NCBI GenBank assembly: GCA_951217055.1
Contig: OX578282.1
Span: 19,399,606 to 19,463,605, forward strand
DNA: 64,000 nucleotides
Source of the DNA: Gerris lacustris
Taxonomy: Eukaryota > Arthropoda > Insecta > Hemiptera > Gerridae
Direction: 5' to 3'
In this document: piece by piece, positions 33,673 through 45,378 of the stretch
Position numbering within the stretch: position 1 is the stretch's first letter
How the letters are laid out: each line of letters begins with the position of its first letter
The notes under the pieces: generated by a model
What the model saw: the letters and a program-made list of their open reading frames with translations, nothing else
Database searches by the model: none
Told to the model about the DNA's origin: nothing
Position numbers and translations under genes: made by a program

Positions 33673-35530
33673 TACCACTTCAAGGTATAATTGGTGTGAT
33701 TTTCAGTTTAACCGGCGAAATGGTACCAAATTATTTAGCGTTAAAGTTTAAAAGTTCAAAGTCGATATTTTCAAAATGACAGCGGATATCCAAACAAAAT
33801 TCAATGGAAATGTTTGTCTTATAAAGAGGTATAATTGGTGAACAATTTAACAATCGGAATTTTTTCGATACTTGAAATTTTTGCAGACAGCAAAATGGAT
33901 TGACCTCACAAAATTGTGATAGTCCGGACAGCACAACTACATGTAAGGACAGATTTTGAACGATTGAAGTTTCAACTCTCTACTTGAAAACTGTCGCAGT
34001 TTTGCGTGACACAGAAAGACAGACAGACACTCACACGCACACACAGACAAACAGATATCCAGTTAAAAACAACTAAAATGGTCTTAAGAACGCCCAAAAC
34101 GGATAATTCCGTTTAGATAAGAAAAAGTGAAAATAGTTTGCTTTTAATGTTAACAACCGATAGAAAATGTATTCATTCAGGACATTAAGCAATTCTAACC
34201 TTAAGTTAAAACATCCTCAAAACACAGATGTTCAATGAACGAGGAAAACACACCCTAAACCTAAATACATGAGTCCTAAGTCGTTGCTAAGCAGAAATGG
34301 GCAACCCTAAAGATAAATATTGAAAAGCACAACTAATTAGTCTGATCTTCTTGCTTAAATTGTGTGCCGACATTGCCAAGTTCAACAAGAATATTCATTC
34401 TTGGAAAGGCTTTCAACGTTATGCGGTTCATCGGACTTGAGATTTACAAGTTGGGCAGATGCTTTTCCTGAACCAAATGGGGGTCTATTATTATTTAGTA
34501 TCACGATTTGAATAGGCCATCCCGGCTTAAGAAGGAATTTATTTGCTCTGGGCATAAGGCGAGATATAACCAAAATATTGTTTCGACCCTCTGAAATTAT
34601 ACGATCCTCCATCCCTAAGCTATTTTATGTAATCCTTTCTTTCCTAATTTTAAATGTTGTCATCATTGAAACAACATCCATATTAATCATAACAAAGTTA
34701 AACAAACACGTATAAAAAAGGATGACAAATCATACAAGTAGAACAGATCGTATAATATAGTATTAATGGTAAGAAATTCTCAGCAAATTCATATAGTAAT
34801 AATCCAATTATTGTAAGAACATTAGGTACAGAAAAAGACCACCCATATCTAACATAAGGAAACGATGAGGTGGAAATAAAAAAAGTCAATCAAATCAATG
34901 GGGAACAGAGTCTTAAGCCCTACTAATATCAATTTCATGTCTATTCCATTTTTTCCCTTCTGAAGTATTCCATGACCTATCTTCTGAAAGGAGGAAAATT
35001 CCAACCTCTAAAAATGTCTTAAAAGACATTTATAAAACTATTTTACGCGATCATAATTAAACAAGGAAAGATACCCAAGTATCTCCTTGTAGCAGGACAC
35101 GCATATGGAAATGATTATAAGCTAGAAGTTTAAAAAAAAAATAAAAAAAATAAAAAAAGGGCTTCAACTTTTAAAATCTCTTTCAGTTAAGATTGTCAAG
35201 AAAATATTTTTAAAAAATGCAGGTAAATTTGATCAAACAGTAAGTTATGAGTCTGATAGAGGTTGATCTGTCAAACTTTAACCCCTGTCTTAACTCCAAC
35301 ACTGATTTTTTTTCTCTTGCACATTTGATTGTAACAAAACTGATAAATTGTAAACAAATATGGATGAAAACGGTTGTGTCCGCTTGTTTACTTAAAGGTA
35401 AGGTGTATGATGCTTTTTCAAAGCAAAAAAGAATAATCGTCCAAGATATTATCTAGCTGAAAAACGTGATAGAGGCAAACAGAAAGCTATAAAGCTTTAC
35501 GATTATTCCATTAAAACACATTAATAAAGA
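33673..35530. other. Unassigned, with old repeat fragments
   Basis: At about 33960-34140 CAGACAGACACTCACACGC and ACGGATAATTCCGTTT relate to the family F end at 44214-44420. The minus-strand frame at 34382-34612 (76 codons, with a proline-rich RPPFGSGK stretch) sits in a less AT-rich patch. I do not recognise it and would not call it a gene. A run of A and AAAT follows at about 35130-35157. Confidence 0.3.
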
Positions 35531-36136
35531 GGTACATCTTTAGATTGTTACTCCCCTGTTATTTTTAGAAAGTAAAAAACTTTGACTAAATAACTATTAA
35601 GAAAAAGGGTTGTGTTTAGTCCAATGTACTTTGGGACAAAGGAATATCACACTTCTGCATTTAATTGCACAGTCTAAAGAAGAGCATTCCATACATCTTA
35701 ATTAGATTGTTACTCCCCTCTGTTTCTTTCAATAAGGGGAGTAACAGTCTAAAGAAGAGCATTCCATACATCTTAATTAGATTGTTACTCCCCTCTGTTT
35801 CTTTCAATAAGGGGAGTAACAGTCTAAAGAAGAGCATTCCATACATCTTAATTAGATTGTTACTCCCCTCTGTTCCTTTCAATAAGGGGAGTAACAGTCT
35901 AAAGAAGAGCATTCCATACATCTTAATTAGATTGTTACTCCTCTCTGTTTCTTTCAATAAGGGGAGTAACAGTCTAAAGAAGAGCATTCCATACATCTTA
36001 ATTAGATTGTTACTCCCCTCTGTTTCTTTCAATATGGGGAGTAACAATCAAAAGAAGAGCATTCCATACATCTTAATTAGATTGTTACTCCCCTCTGTTT
36101 CTTTCAATATGGGGAGTAACAATCTAAAGAAGTTCC
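35531..36136 (+). mobile_element. Family G MITE with six 75-bp modules
   Basis: The left part is a normal family G copy (TCTTTAGATTGTTACTCCCC, CTTTGACTAAATAACTATTA, CCAATGTACTTTGGGAC). From about 35681 a module is repeated at exactly 75 bp six times: AGAGCATTCCATACATCTTA, ATTAGATTGTTACTCCCC, TCTGTTTCTTTCAATAAG, GGGAGTAACAGTCTAAAG. The right end is GGGGAGTAACAATCTAAAG then AAGTTCC. Each module holds an inverted TTGTTACTCCCC / GGGGAGTAAC pair, so the array can fold as a row of hairpins. Since 75 is divisible by three, both strands are open over the array; these frames are not genes. Flanking AATAAA may be a duplication. Confidence 0.9.
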
Positions 36137-37180
36137 AATAAAAAGCGATACGACAGAAGCTTTTATACGAGTATAATCTGAATAACAACAGCGATTTTTC
36201 TCTGATCACATAAGCATTTACACCCGTAAGCTAACTTAACCATGTCACGAAAGAAGCTATCCCTTTGATACAAGATCTTCTTTTAACTCATAAATTACAC
36301 CATTTTTTTTTTTTTTTTTTTTTTTTTTCTTATTTTTCACCATAAATATCTATAAGCAATATAATTATATATTAGATTTCACATGAATGTCTAATACTAG
36401 AGATAACAAGCTCAATATTATTAGCAGGATATTGGTCTAGAATTTCTTCTGATTTTGGAAAAAAAGAAATGAATAAACCCAAATGAAATAGTAAAAGAAA
36501 ACCATTCTTAAAATTTAAATGTCGGGTGAACAAAAAGTGACAAGCCAGTTTTAAAAGAAAACTTTTTAAAAAAAATCATGTTTTATTGAAACTAAAAACC
36601 GACCAAAGACCACCTACTTCCAAAACCCAGGGATAAAACCAAAACGTGTTTAACTTATTCTGAAAACAAAAACATCAATCCCTGTTTAATTCAAATACGA
36701 GAGTTTCTTAGGAAGAACTCTGTATTAGTTTCCGGTATTTTAAACTACCTTAAGTTATACAGATCCCTTAAAACAACAATAAAATTAATAATGTTGCAAG
36801 AATATTTCAAGTTAGTTTATTAAATTGGTGGGTGGATTTTATTCCTTTCTATGCAGATCTGAAGCAACACTTTATTTAATGAAAATGAATTCAGGGGTCA
36901 TAAATTCAAATTCAGAAATATAAATCTTAACCTTTCTACTGCAATAGAACTAAGAGAGGAGATACAATTTTTTGCCTTTCTGTAGTCTGGAAAACTTCCG
37001 CATTATTTGAATAAACAAACAACATTTCTATTTAAAGATTGCTTATATAATCATACATTTAAACTAATATGTAATATTATATTAAACTATTCATAAAATA
37101 ATATATACGACATTATATAATAATAATTCATATAAAAATTCCATTTTTCAAAACTGGTCTTATTTTGATTTTTTTTTTTT
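36137..37180. other. AT-rich stretch without recognised feature
   Basis: A long T run lies at 36305-36328. No gene, element end or array could be supported. Confidence 0.35.
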
Positions 37181-37610
37181 TTTTTTTTGGTTTCTGTATT
37201 CTTCACGTTATTTGTATCTTTGTGCAAAATTTGGGGAAGATTGAATGACGGTAAGTGGTTCAAATTTGGGGTAATAGGTGTGCGATGAAACTTAAAAAGC
37301 AAATAAATTTAACGCCATTTTTTTTTTTTTTTTTGGTTTCTGTATTCTTCACCTTAGTTGTATCTATGTGCAAAATTTGGGGAAGATTGAATGACGGTAA
37401 ATGGTTCAAAATTGGGGTAATAGGTGTGCGATGAAACTTAAAAAGCAAATAAATTTGACGCCATTTTGTTTTTGTTTTTATTTTTTTTGGTTTCTGTATT
37501 CTTTACCTTAGTTGTTTCTATGTGCAAAATTTGGGGAAGATTGAATCACGGGAAGTGGTTCAAAATTGGGGAAACGGAAATGTGCGATGAAACTTACAAA
37601 GCAAAGTAAT
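37170..37610. repeat. About 150-bp tandem repeat, three copies
   Basis: Three direct copies, each starting with a T-rich run then GGTTTCTGTATTCTTCACC (at 37189, 37335 and 37489). They share TGTGCAAAATTTGGGGAAGA, GAATGACGGTAAGTGG and GTGCGATGAAACTTA. Spacings are 146 and 154 bp; the T run varies most. On the minus strand each unit would end in a poly-A-like tract. The short minus frames inside are echoes of the repeat. Confidence 0.85.
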
Positions 37611-37680
37611 ATAAGACCAGTAATAGTTATGTATGTAACTAGGCAGCAAAATGGAATTTTACTGACGAGAGATTAGATTA

Positions 37681-37785
37681 GCCTCCGAGCCGAAGGCGAG
37701 GACAGGCTATGATAATTAACTGCCGAGGCGAAGCCGAGGCAGGTAATTTACCTTATTGACTGCCGAGGCAAAGCCGAGGAAGGCA
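37681..37785. repeat. Imperfect palindromic GC-rich motif, three copies
   Basis: Three related motifs, GCCTCCGAGCCGAAGGCGAG, CTGCCGAGGCGAAGCCGAG and CTGCCGAGGCAAAGCCGAG, each about 25 bp and each roughly self-complementary, lie at spacings of about 40 bp in AT-rich DNA. Function unknown. Confidence 0.7.
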
Positions 37786-38454
37786 ATGAATAAACGAGGC
37801 AGAAATGTTTCCTTTGCTGCCTTGTTGCATACAATATTTTATCTACTTGCGCCAGAAAAATGAAGCTGCTAAAATGTTATCATTATTAATATAACATAGT
37901 TAATAACTATGTTATAAAGATAATAACATATAATAAAGATAATAATGTATGTAGAAACTTGGGAATAATAACAATAAGTGAAAAGCAAACTCAATCTATA
38001 ACAACAAAATACAAAACACACGTTTATAACACACATAACTTCTGAATGAATAATGCAGGCAATATCAAATATTGATTTATATTTTTACTAAAGAATTAAT
38101 AAAAGTGTTAAGATATCTTCTATTGTTTAAAAGAAAAGAGGTAACTAGGATACATCAAGAAAAGTAGCTAGTCTAACTGAAATGACTTCAATAATAAAAA
38201 TAATATGGATGTTCAATGTTTACATGACACTACAGTATAGCCAGTGACTTTACTTTTTTTTTAATTAAAGATCTACTAATCATTGAACTTATTTAACAGA
38301 ATTAACAAATATTAACAAATTATTTTATTATTAAAACATTTATTTGTTAAATATTACTTATTTAACTATAATATATAATGTTATAAGATAGAGATAATAG
38401 TATAAACTGATCTTGCCAAAATAAGAGGTTATGTCACGCAGTGGTAAACACTGT

Positions 38455-38506
38455 TACTTTCTCTGCCTAGGCAGGGAAATATTTCCCTGCCTAGGCAGAG
38501 AAAGTA
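38455..38506. repeat. Perfect 52-bp palindrome
   Basis: Positions 38455-38480 are the exact reverse complement of 38481-38506, with no spacer. The half-site contains TTTCTCTGCCTAGGCAGGG, so CCTAGG and the local palindrome CTGCCTAGGCAG each occur twice. The open frame at 38431-38631 runs through it (reading ..LCLGREIFPCLGRE) and is not a gene. Confidence 0.97.
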
Positions 38507-38713
38507 TTTTCCTGACTGTTTTAACTACTTTCCTGCCTGATTTTAATATTTTAATGACAAATCAGGGAAATAGTACTTTCGAGCCTAAAAACAGTTCAGT
38601 AATGTTTAATTTTGCTGCCGCGAGTAGATAAAAACATTTAAACTAATTTAGTTGAACAAAAACGGGTTACGACTGCTGATAGTTTTTAATCCTTGTAATG
38701 ACTTTATATTAGA

Positions 38714-39927
38714 CTAGCTTTCACCCCACGCTCCACGCGGGGCTCATGCTAGGTATTAGTGGCTGTTTCCTGAAAGCATGTAGGCCTACCAATTTAATTA
38801 AATTCCTAAATAGTTTTATTTCCAAAGCCTATTAAGGATAAAATCAGGACTATATTACACATCATTAATTCCATTGGTAAGAATATAATACTCTCCAAAT
38901 CGTAGCTTGGAGTCTATCTATATATTTAAAAAATAGCCAATAGAAACTAAGTAGTATAGTAATAACTAACAATGCTAAAAAAAGGTATAACAAATAAGAA
39001 AATAAACGTAGACAAAACCAATTAGACTGGGAAGTGGAACAATCATCAACCATGATAGCGCATAAATTGAATTACCAGTATCTTCTCTCAATACGACAGT
39101 TGCACTAGTAAATATTTAATAAACTCTATTTAATAACTCTAATAATGAAATAATAAATACTCGATTTTTCGAGCAATAGTGTTAGGTTTAAGCACCCCAA
39201 TCAAAAATTAAATCGGTCAACAATTGCGGACGCCATAAGAGCTCAAAGTCGATTTTGTTTTACAAACAATTAAATTTAGCTCTATTTAAGGTAGAACCGA
39301 TAAAGGTACGACAGAAAGTCATATGTCTAAAGTTATAGATATTTTAAAATTAGTTACCGCTGGCGCAATCAGCATGTTAATACGATTTACCATTTAGCCA
39401 CAATAAGCCTCCAAAAAACTTTAAAGTGCGTCCGCCATCTTAAATTTTTTAAGGGGGGTAAAAATAATTTTTTTAACTTTTTGGATTTATCCAGTGGGTT
39501 TGGACCAATTTCCGACCAAACGCAAAAAACCGCGAGTCTCTAGGTGGTCTAGAAGTACCCAAACATTTTGATTAGCGAGTCTGTGGGGTTTGTTTACCCC
39601 AAAGTTAAGTTGTTGTTAGGTCAACCTAATTTTTTTTTAGGTTATTTTTTTTTATTGTTAATAACTTTGGTTCTACTCAATATTTTTAGATGAAACCAAG
39701 CCTACAAATTGCGCAACATGTTTGCGCACACCCCTGAAAAAAAATTAATCGATTTCATTGAGCCAGTTTTGCTCCTATACAGTCTGACTGAGGCGACAGA
39801 CACACATACATACACGAAAAAAGTTGAGGCCGGATTCGGTTTTTGGAATGTATAAAATGAAAAAGTATCAAAAAAAATTTCAATTCTGGCCAATGTACAG
39901 ACAAAAATTTAATTTTATATATATAGA
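38714..39927 (-). mobile_element. Non-autonomous Helitron-like element, 1.2 kb
   Basis: On the minus strand the element starts TCTATATATATAAAATT and ends with a hairpin followed by CTAG. The hairpin, CCCCGCG-TGGAG-CGTGGGG, has one G.T pair and stands 6 bases before the terminal CTAG. The base before the TC is A and the base after CTAG is T, as expected for Helitron insertion between A and T with no duplication. No Rep/helicase coding sequence was found inside; frames at 38865-39053 and 39702-39991 have no recognisable motif. It depended on an autonomous partner. Confidence 0.72.
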
Positions 39928-40185
39928 TTGGTAAATAAATAAAATAATACACTGAACCTAAAATGTATAGTTTAAAGATTGATACAAACAAAGTGCTGTT
40001 ACCTACAAATTTTATGACTTATTTGGTTGCTCTTATGCCTGGCATATAATCGTTCTTAGCTTGAGAATGCGGCGCATGCTACAGGACTTCCTTTAGAAAC
40101 TTGCATATCAGAAAAAACTGACATATTCTTAAACAACCGGAAAAAAACATTAAAATTATATGTTACATGCCGTATACATACACTT

Positions 40186-40783
40186 TTTTCTTTCTCGTAT
40201 AAAGAGGATGTGTCGTGATGGCGCAACAATTCGATTTTAAGTTTTTGATGGATTTACACGTTTTCAGGTCCCCTGAGTCGAAAAAAGAGGTTTTTAAAAA
40301 ATTGTCTGTCTCTCGTCAGAGCAGACGCATGGAGCCTAAACTACTGGGCCGATTTTGGCGAAATTTGGCATACATGTTCAAGAAAATCAAATCCCGAGAT
40401 GAATCAAGATATGAATTTTAGCTCCAAATTGGGGGGCACTACCCCCCAAAACCTCAGAAAAACGTGAAAAAAATGTATTTCTCGAAAACGGCTACGACGA
40501 TTTTTAGTAAAAAATTCTAAAATGTAGTCCATTTAAATACGAATCTAACGATATAAGCAGTTTTCCCGGGAAAAATCTAGCTCCTGAGAAAATAACATAA
40601 AACGCGGACGGAGAGAGCCATGGTTATTGAGCCAGAAGTTATTTTTATGATAAATTATGATGAAATGTTCAATAATAATTAAAAGTACATATGAAAACTA
40701 ATATATTGAAAACACTGGGCTAAGTAATTACTAACTCGAATATATGAGAAACCTTGCCTGAGTTGTCTCGGACCGATTTTTTT
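40186..40783 (+). mobile_element. Family A element, near full length
   Basis: Opens with TTTCTCGTATAAAGAGGATG and ATGGCGCAACAATTCG, the usual start of the recurring frame (40215-40421; FDFKFLMDLHVFRSPESKK), which here shifts frame after about 40 codons. Then come TGGGGGGCACTACCCCCC, ACGCGGACGGAGAGAGCC (B-box region damaged: GGTTATTGAGCC) and the far end ATATGAGAAACC..CTCGGACCGATTTTT. Confidence 0.75.
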
Positions 40784-41630
40784 AACACACTTATTTCGGC
40801 CGTTTTTGATTCCTACTCTTCAAGTCCTTTAAAGCAATGCATTATGGTAAGTAGTGAGGTTGGTTTCCTTGAATGTGAATTTTATTGATTGTAGGATCTA
40901 CGTCTATAGTCTATAGGATGCATCATGACGTGCTGACTTTTAGATGCAGGAGCATCTCAGCAGCAACTCCAGTTATCGTTAGTGATATTCACAAACAAAC
41001 TTTTATAAGCCCAAGTCTCTGTAATGAAGATCTCACTTATGCTCGTCCAATAATGGATTTTCTCTAAAATTGATTGTTTAGCCGTAAACCACAAATGTTG
41101 AAAACCATTCTTAGTTTTAAACACGCAAAAATAATATTTGTGAAATCTTCCTACAATTAACAACATTGTACCACTTTAATTTAGCCATTATCTTAAATTA
41201 TTGGGTCGAATCTGGGATCAAGTAAGAGTTGAAACTGAGGTGGTTCTAGTATATTGCCAATGATGATGCTATAATTTCTCCGCTTTAGCTATTTTTAGTT
41301 ACAAATATAAGTTTCATATCCTCCAGCAGCGGCGGGTAAATATTGACTTATCTTTTCCCTTCTTCTTTAATAATTTAGTTTTATATAGAATGATTTAACG
41401 TTTAATAGTTTGCATAAAGTTTATTTTATGCAAACTATTGGAAGGGTTTTTTTCTATTTTTTATTATTTTAATCTTTCTACATTTTATGAAACAATATGG
41501 CGTTAGAGGTAAATGTTTTAGCGTAATATAATTAGTTAAGCAAATTAGTTTAACTTAATTACTAAGAAATGATTCGAAACTAAAATATATGAATACACAA
41601 AATTCGTTTCCTATACCTATAATCATTACA
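40784..41630. other. Unassigned sequence
   Basis: The overlapping frames at 40885-41067 and 40957-41166 lie on opposite strands and have no recognisable motif. A direct repeat of TTTGCATAAAGTTTA and its complement near 41410-41440 forms a small hairpin. Confidence 0.3.
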
Positions 41631-41840
41631 CTATCTGGCAGGCCTGGCAGCTATGCCTGCTGCAAGCGTATTTATTGGCTTCGGCGACTTAACAGTTAAA
41701 ATCTTCTGAACACCAGGTTGTTTACGTTTTCTTGCTGGTAACCTAATGGCCTGATTGGCAGTTGAAGCATCTTCTGGCATTGAAGCAGTTGAAGCATCAT
41801 GGGCTTTTCCACAGAATTTCAACTTAATATCTGCTGACAT
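41631..41840 (-). CDS. Hypothetical 69-codon frame
   Basis: The frame begins MSADIKLKFCGKAHDAST and is rich in alanine, lysine and arginine (LPARKRKQPGVQ). It has a repeated DAST segment (DASTASMPEDASTANQ) and a less AT-rich composition than its flanks. Basic, low-complexity N-terminal peptides like this occur in first exons and in transposable-element ORFs. No splice context, domain or neighbour fixes its nature, and it may be a remnant of a repeat not otherwise seen in the window. Confidence 0.25.
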   Translation of the reverse strand: MSADIKLKFCGKAHDASTASMPEDASTANQAIRLPARKRKQPGVQKILTVKSPKPINTLAAGIAARPAR

Positions 41841-41930
41841 TTTGAAAATATCGACTCTTAAACTTTAAAACTTTAATGTTAAATAATTTTTTAAACGGAC
41901 AAACAAAATTATAATTCACATAATAAAAAA

Positions 41931-42160
41931 ATCGGTCCGAGACAACTCAGACAAGGTTTCTCATATATATACGAGTTAATAATTACTTAGCCCAGTGTTT
42001 TCCGTTTATTAGTTTTAGAGTACTCGTAAGTAAATTTAATTATTATTGAAAATTATATCAAAATTTATCATATCAATAACAATTTATCATAAAAATAACT
42101 TCTCCTCGGCGGTGAATCGAACCCGGCCTCTCTCTGTCCACGTATAAAGCTATTTTCTCG
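41931..42160 (-). mobile_element. Family A fragment, B-box end
   Basis: It contains the TCGGTCCGAGACAACTCAGA end, CTCATATATATACGAG, the segment AATAACTTCTCCTCGGCGG, and the B box as GTGAATCGAACCCGG on the plus strand. It stops near CTATTTTCTCGTACATCACG; the ORF half is missing. Confidence 0.7.
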
Positions 42161-42919
42161 TACATCACGACCCACAAATGCCCATGGGTTGGACCATTCA
42201 CACCATCAAATCTACCTGCAACCGTGTCTGCCGGATGAACGAGTGTAATAGTAATTTTTCTCCACCCTCTCCGAACAGACTTAACTGGCTTTATAGTGAT
42301 GTACTCGGAGGTCTTAGCGCAACATATGGCGCAACCCGCAACTCTCTAGCTCTTGTGGAAGTGGGTAAACATTAAAGTCAGTAAGTGAATGAGTGAGTTA
42401 GCCAAGCGGCTTTATATTGTATAGATTTCCTCCTGAAAACAACCATTTTAGTAAAAAGAGTTATATCAAATTATCAGTATTTTATACAAATCACAAATTA
42501 AAGTCAAAATTTAAACCTGTACAAGATTGCTCTCTTGCACTCTTCCACAAAATATCTATGTATTTAGGACATAGACTAATTATTTATGTATTAACTGACA
42601 GAACCAAGAAAACACCCCCAAGTTAATTCAGTTCAAAGATCTCGCTCAATAGAAAAAAAAAGAACTAGAGTAAAGCTGTTCAAAGCAGCGAAATACGTGT
42701 TGCATAATTCATCCTGTTTGCCCCTTTCTTAGCATAGGGCTCACATTCTATACCAGAATATTCATTATATACACGGGGAAAAGTAATCATATTCGACTAT
42801 TCAGTTAAGTCATAAGTGAAAACGTTGTCCAATTAATGTTTACTCCCGTCCTACCATTCGTCATTGGACAAATGTTAACATAAAATAAAAAATTGCAAGA
42901 TAAAAAGAACTCTTTAGTC
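42161..42919. other. Unassigned sequence
   Basis: Between a family A fragment and a LINE fragment. The frame at 42178-42375 has cysteines and prolines but no known pattern. No repeat boundary could be supported. Confidence 0.3.
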
Positions 42920-43285
42920 TCTAACTTGGCAGTCTCACGGTCCGTAGTATGCTACGCCGCCCAGGTGTGGGGTTGCAGAAACTTCGAAATTTCTTTCTTA
43001 AAAAACTATTTCATTTGCCAAATTATATGCCGAACAATATTCTGTATCAGGAAACCGGTTTAGACCCAGTATTTATTCACACCATCAAGCTTCACTTCAA
43101 CTACTGCGCTTCAGTGTTTACTCTTCCATTTCATCATTTTCCAAGAATAACAGCGGTGAATAAAAGTGGTTAAAAGAAATGCGGCTTGGTTCAAGTCATG
43201 GAATATTTTAAGTCGTCAATATGACCTCGATTTTGAATTCTCTTCGGATAACCAAAATACATGGATATTTTTAGGAAAAGACAAT
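42920..43285 (+). pseudogene. LINE C-terminal fragment
   Basis: Three frames together read the region after the reverse transcriptase of a non-LTR retrotransposon: CYAAQVWGCRNFE (from about 42949), then FFLKKLFHLPN...LYQETGLDPVFIHTIKLHFNY (frame of 42949-43173), then, after a frameshift near 43169, NAAWFKSWNILSRQYDLDFEF to about 43275. This order and spacing match the C-terminal part of LINEs with AQVWG and LETGLDPL-type blocks. Neither the polymerase domain nor target duplications are visible. Confidence 0.75.
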
Positions 43286-44213
43286 TAAAATTAATTTTCA
43301 TTGAAAAAAAAGAAAAATATTTAATAACGTAGAAAATATCTTTAAAAAAATTAAAATTAATTTTCTTTAGCAAAGAAGAAAATATTTTTATTTAAAAGAT
43401 TTCTATTTAAAAGAGGAAAAAGTTAAATAAAATTTAGAACAATGAACCACTTTATTAATTGACTCTCTTAGAAAATTCCAAACTATACTTAATATAATAA
43501 AAATAATGACCGAAAAAAAAAATTATTATCGGCACGTGTCAACATATTACATTATTTTGGAATGTCGAAGGAGCTTATTAAAATAAAAAATATTAAAATT
43601 TAAATTTTCAGATGCTTTTATATTTATAATAGTATTTTTTTTGTTCCTGTAATTTTATTACAAGAAGAGAAAATATGGTATAAAATGGTAAGTAAAAGAT
43701 TTTTGTATATCTTGTTTCAGACAAAATATAGCAAGTATCTTAGATATGCCATATTAAAAAGCTTCTATATAATATTCTAAATATACATATTGCAGAAAAA
43801 AAAAATCAAGATGTCAAAAGAATGTAATGTTGCTGTTTTGAATATCATAAAAGGTCAAACATTAAAGTTAAAAATGATTGTATTCTTTATTCAACGTGGA
43901 CAAAAATTCCGAAAATATTTACAATGCATATATATTTTATTGCAATGCTCCTCTTTCTCAATTTTTGTGAGCTACTAATTCAGAAACTAGATTTCCCCCA
44001 GGAAAGCTACTTATATGATCCTTGAATGTGTTAAAAGAGGTAGTCCAATGACCAAATAACGTCTTCACACAATATGTTCTAATTCAACCTTCTTCAGATA
44101 GTTTACAACGAACTTAACAAGTAACAAACAAACTTAAAAGGGGACAAGAAGGAAAAGACAGTTTATAAAGCAAAATGATAATATATATATAACATATTTT
44201 TTTACTTTTCCTC
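43286..44213. other. AT-rich stretch with a retroelement-like phrase
   Basis: At about 44040-44165 the minus strand has GAAGAAGGTTGAATTAGAAC and AAGTTTGTTTGTTACTTG. Relatives lie at about 46765-46860 on the plus strand, so a dispersed repeat is present in both places. The rest is AT-rich and unassigned. Confidence 0.35.
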
Positions 44214-44801
44214 ACTACCTATAGTAGGAAAAGTACTGTTTTCACCAAAAAAGTTTTTTTCGAGATTTCAACGGAATTATCCGTTTTTAAGACCTTCTGA
44301 GTGGTTTTCAGCACGACGTCTGTATGTATGTATGTATGTATGATAACACATGCATGTATGTGTGTATGTATGTGTGTGTTATCATCGTAGCGCCCAAGGT
44401 ATTTAACCTAGAGAGTTGAAACTTGACAGAAAAATCAGCCCTTACCTGAAGTGGTGCCGCCCGGAAAATCAAATTTTTCCGCCATCATGAACCCAGTTTG
44501 TTGAGCCAGCAAAAATTTTAAAAAATCGTAATAAATCGACAATGGTCCTGATCGAGTTGAAATTTGGCACGAATATACCTCTCTGTATGACAAACAAGCC
44601 TACCAAATTTCATTTTGATATTGGCGGCCATTTTGAAGTTATTAATTTTTGATTTTTTAAATTTTGACGGTTAATAATACCAAAAGTATAAATAGGTTTT
44701 TGACATAACGTTGCATAACGTTGGAACCGGAAAAAATTAAGGAACAAATATAAAAAAACCCGATGAAATTCCATTAATTAGTTTAAAAGTTATAAGCTAA
44801 T

Positions 44802-45378
44802 GTCCACAGGCCACCATAAGAAGTGAGTCGCTGATTGATAAAGTTTTCTTACCTTATGGAATCGCTTATTTATGCCGTGTCCACCGATGAATTGGGTATA
44901 TGGCAACTGGGGGCTGGGCCATTTCTTTTTTGTTGACATGCCAAACTTGCCCTTCTGCGGGAACATTGAAAAGAAATAGATAAAGTTTTGATTTTCACAG
45001 GATCGTTTAATTAAAGTATTTCAAAAACAGTGGTACACGTGGCCACCGATAATAGTGGGCCGTTTGGGGTGGCCACCGCCCCAAACATATCGCTCTGCGA
45101 GGACGTTGAAAAGAAAACGGCCCACTCTTATGGGTGGCCACCTTTACCACTGTTTTTAAAATAATTTAATTAAACGATCCTGTGAAAATCAAAACTTTAT
45201 CTATCTCTTTTCAATGTTCCCGCAGAAGGGCAAGTTTGGCATGTCAACAAAAAAGAAATGGCCCAGCCCCCAGTTGCCATATACCCAATTCATCGGTGGA
45301 CACGGCATAAATAAGCGATTGCATAAGGTAAGAAAACTTTATCAATCAGCGACTCACTTCTTATGGTGGCCAGTGGAC
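44802..45378. repeat. 577-bp near-perfect foldback
   Basis: Arms of about 265 bp (44802-45066 and 45115-45378) are inverted with few differences. Landmarks are GTCCAC(A/T)GGCCACCATAAG, GTGTCCACCGATGAATTGGG, AACTGGGGGCTGGGCCATTT and AACATTGAAAAGA. The inner parts near AACAGTGGTA and GGGCCGTTT are more diverged. The loop contains GGGGTGGCCACCGCCCC, another near-palindrome. GC content is well above the surroundings. Its transcript would be a hairpin of over 200 bp. Confidence 0.93.

Noticed and set aside
34382..34612. 76-codon minus-strand frame in a less AT-rich patch
   Set aside because: I recognise no domain, splice pattern or LINE block. Could be an old element; not supported as a gene.
35661..36141. 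Long overlapping frames on both strands (128 and 158 codons) with a repeated peptide
   Set aside because: They are products of a 75-bp tandem repeat whose length is divisible by three. Both strands are open for the same reason and the peptide is just the repeat translated.
38431..38631. 66-codon frame with repeated LGRE peptide
   Set aside because: The repeat comes from the 52-bp palindrome; no coding evidence.
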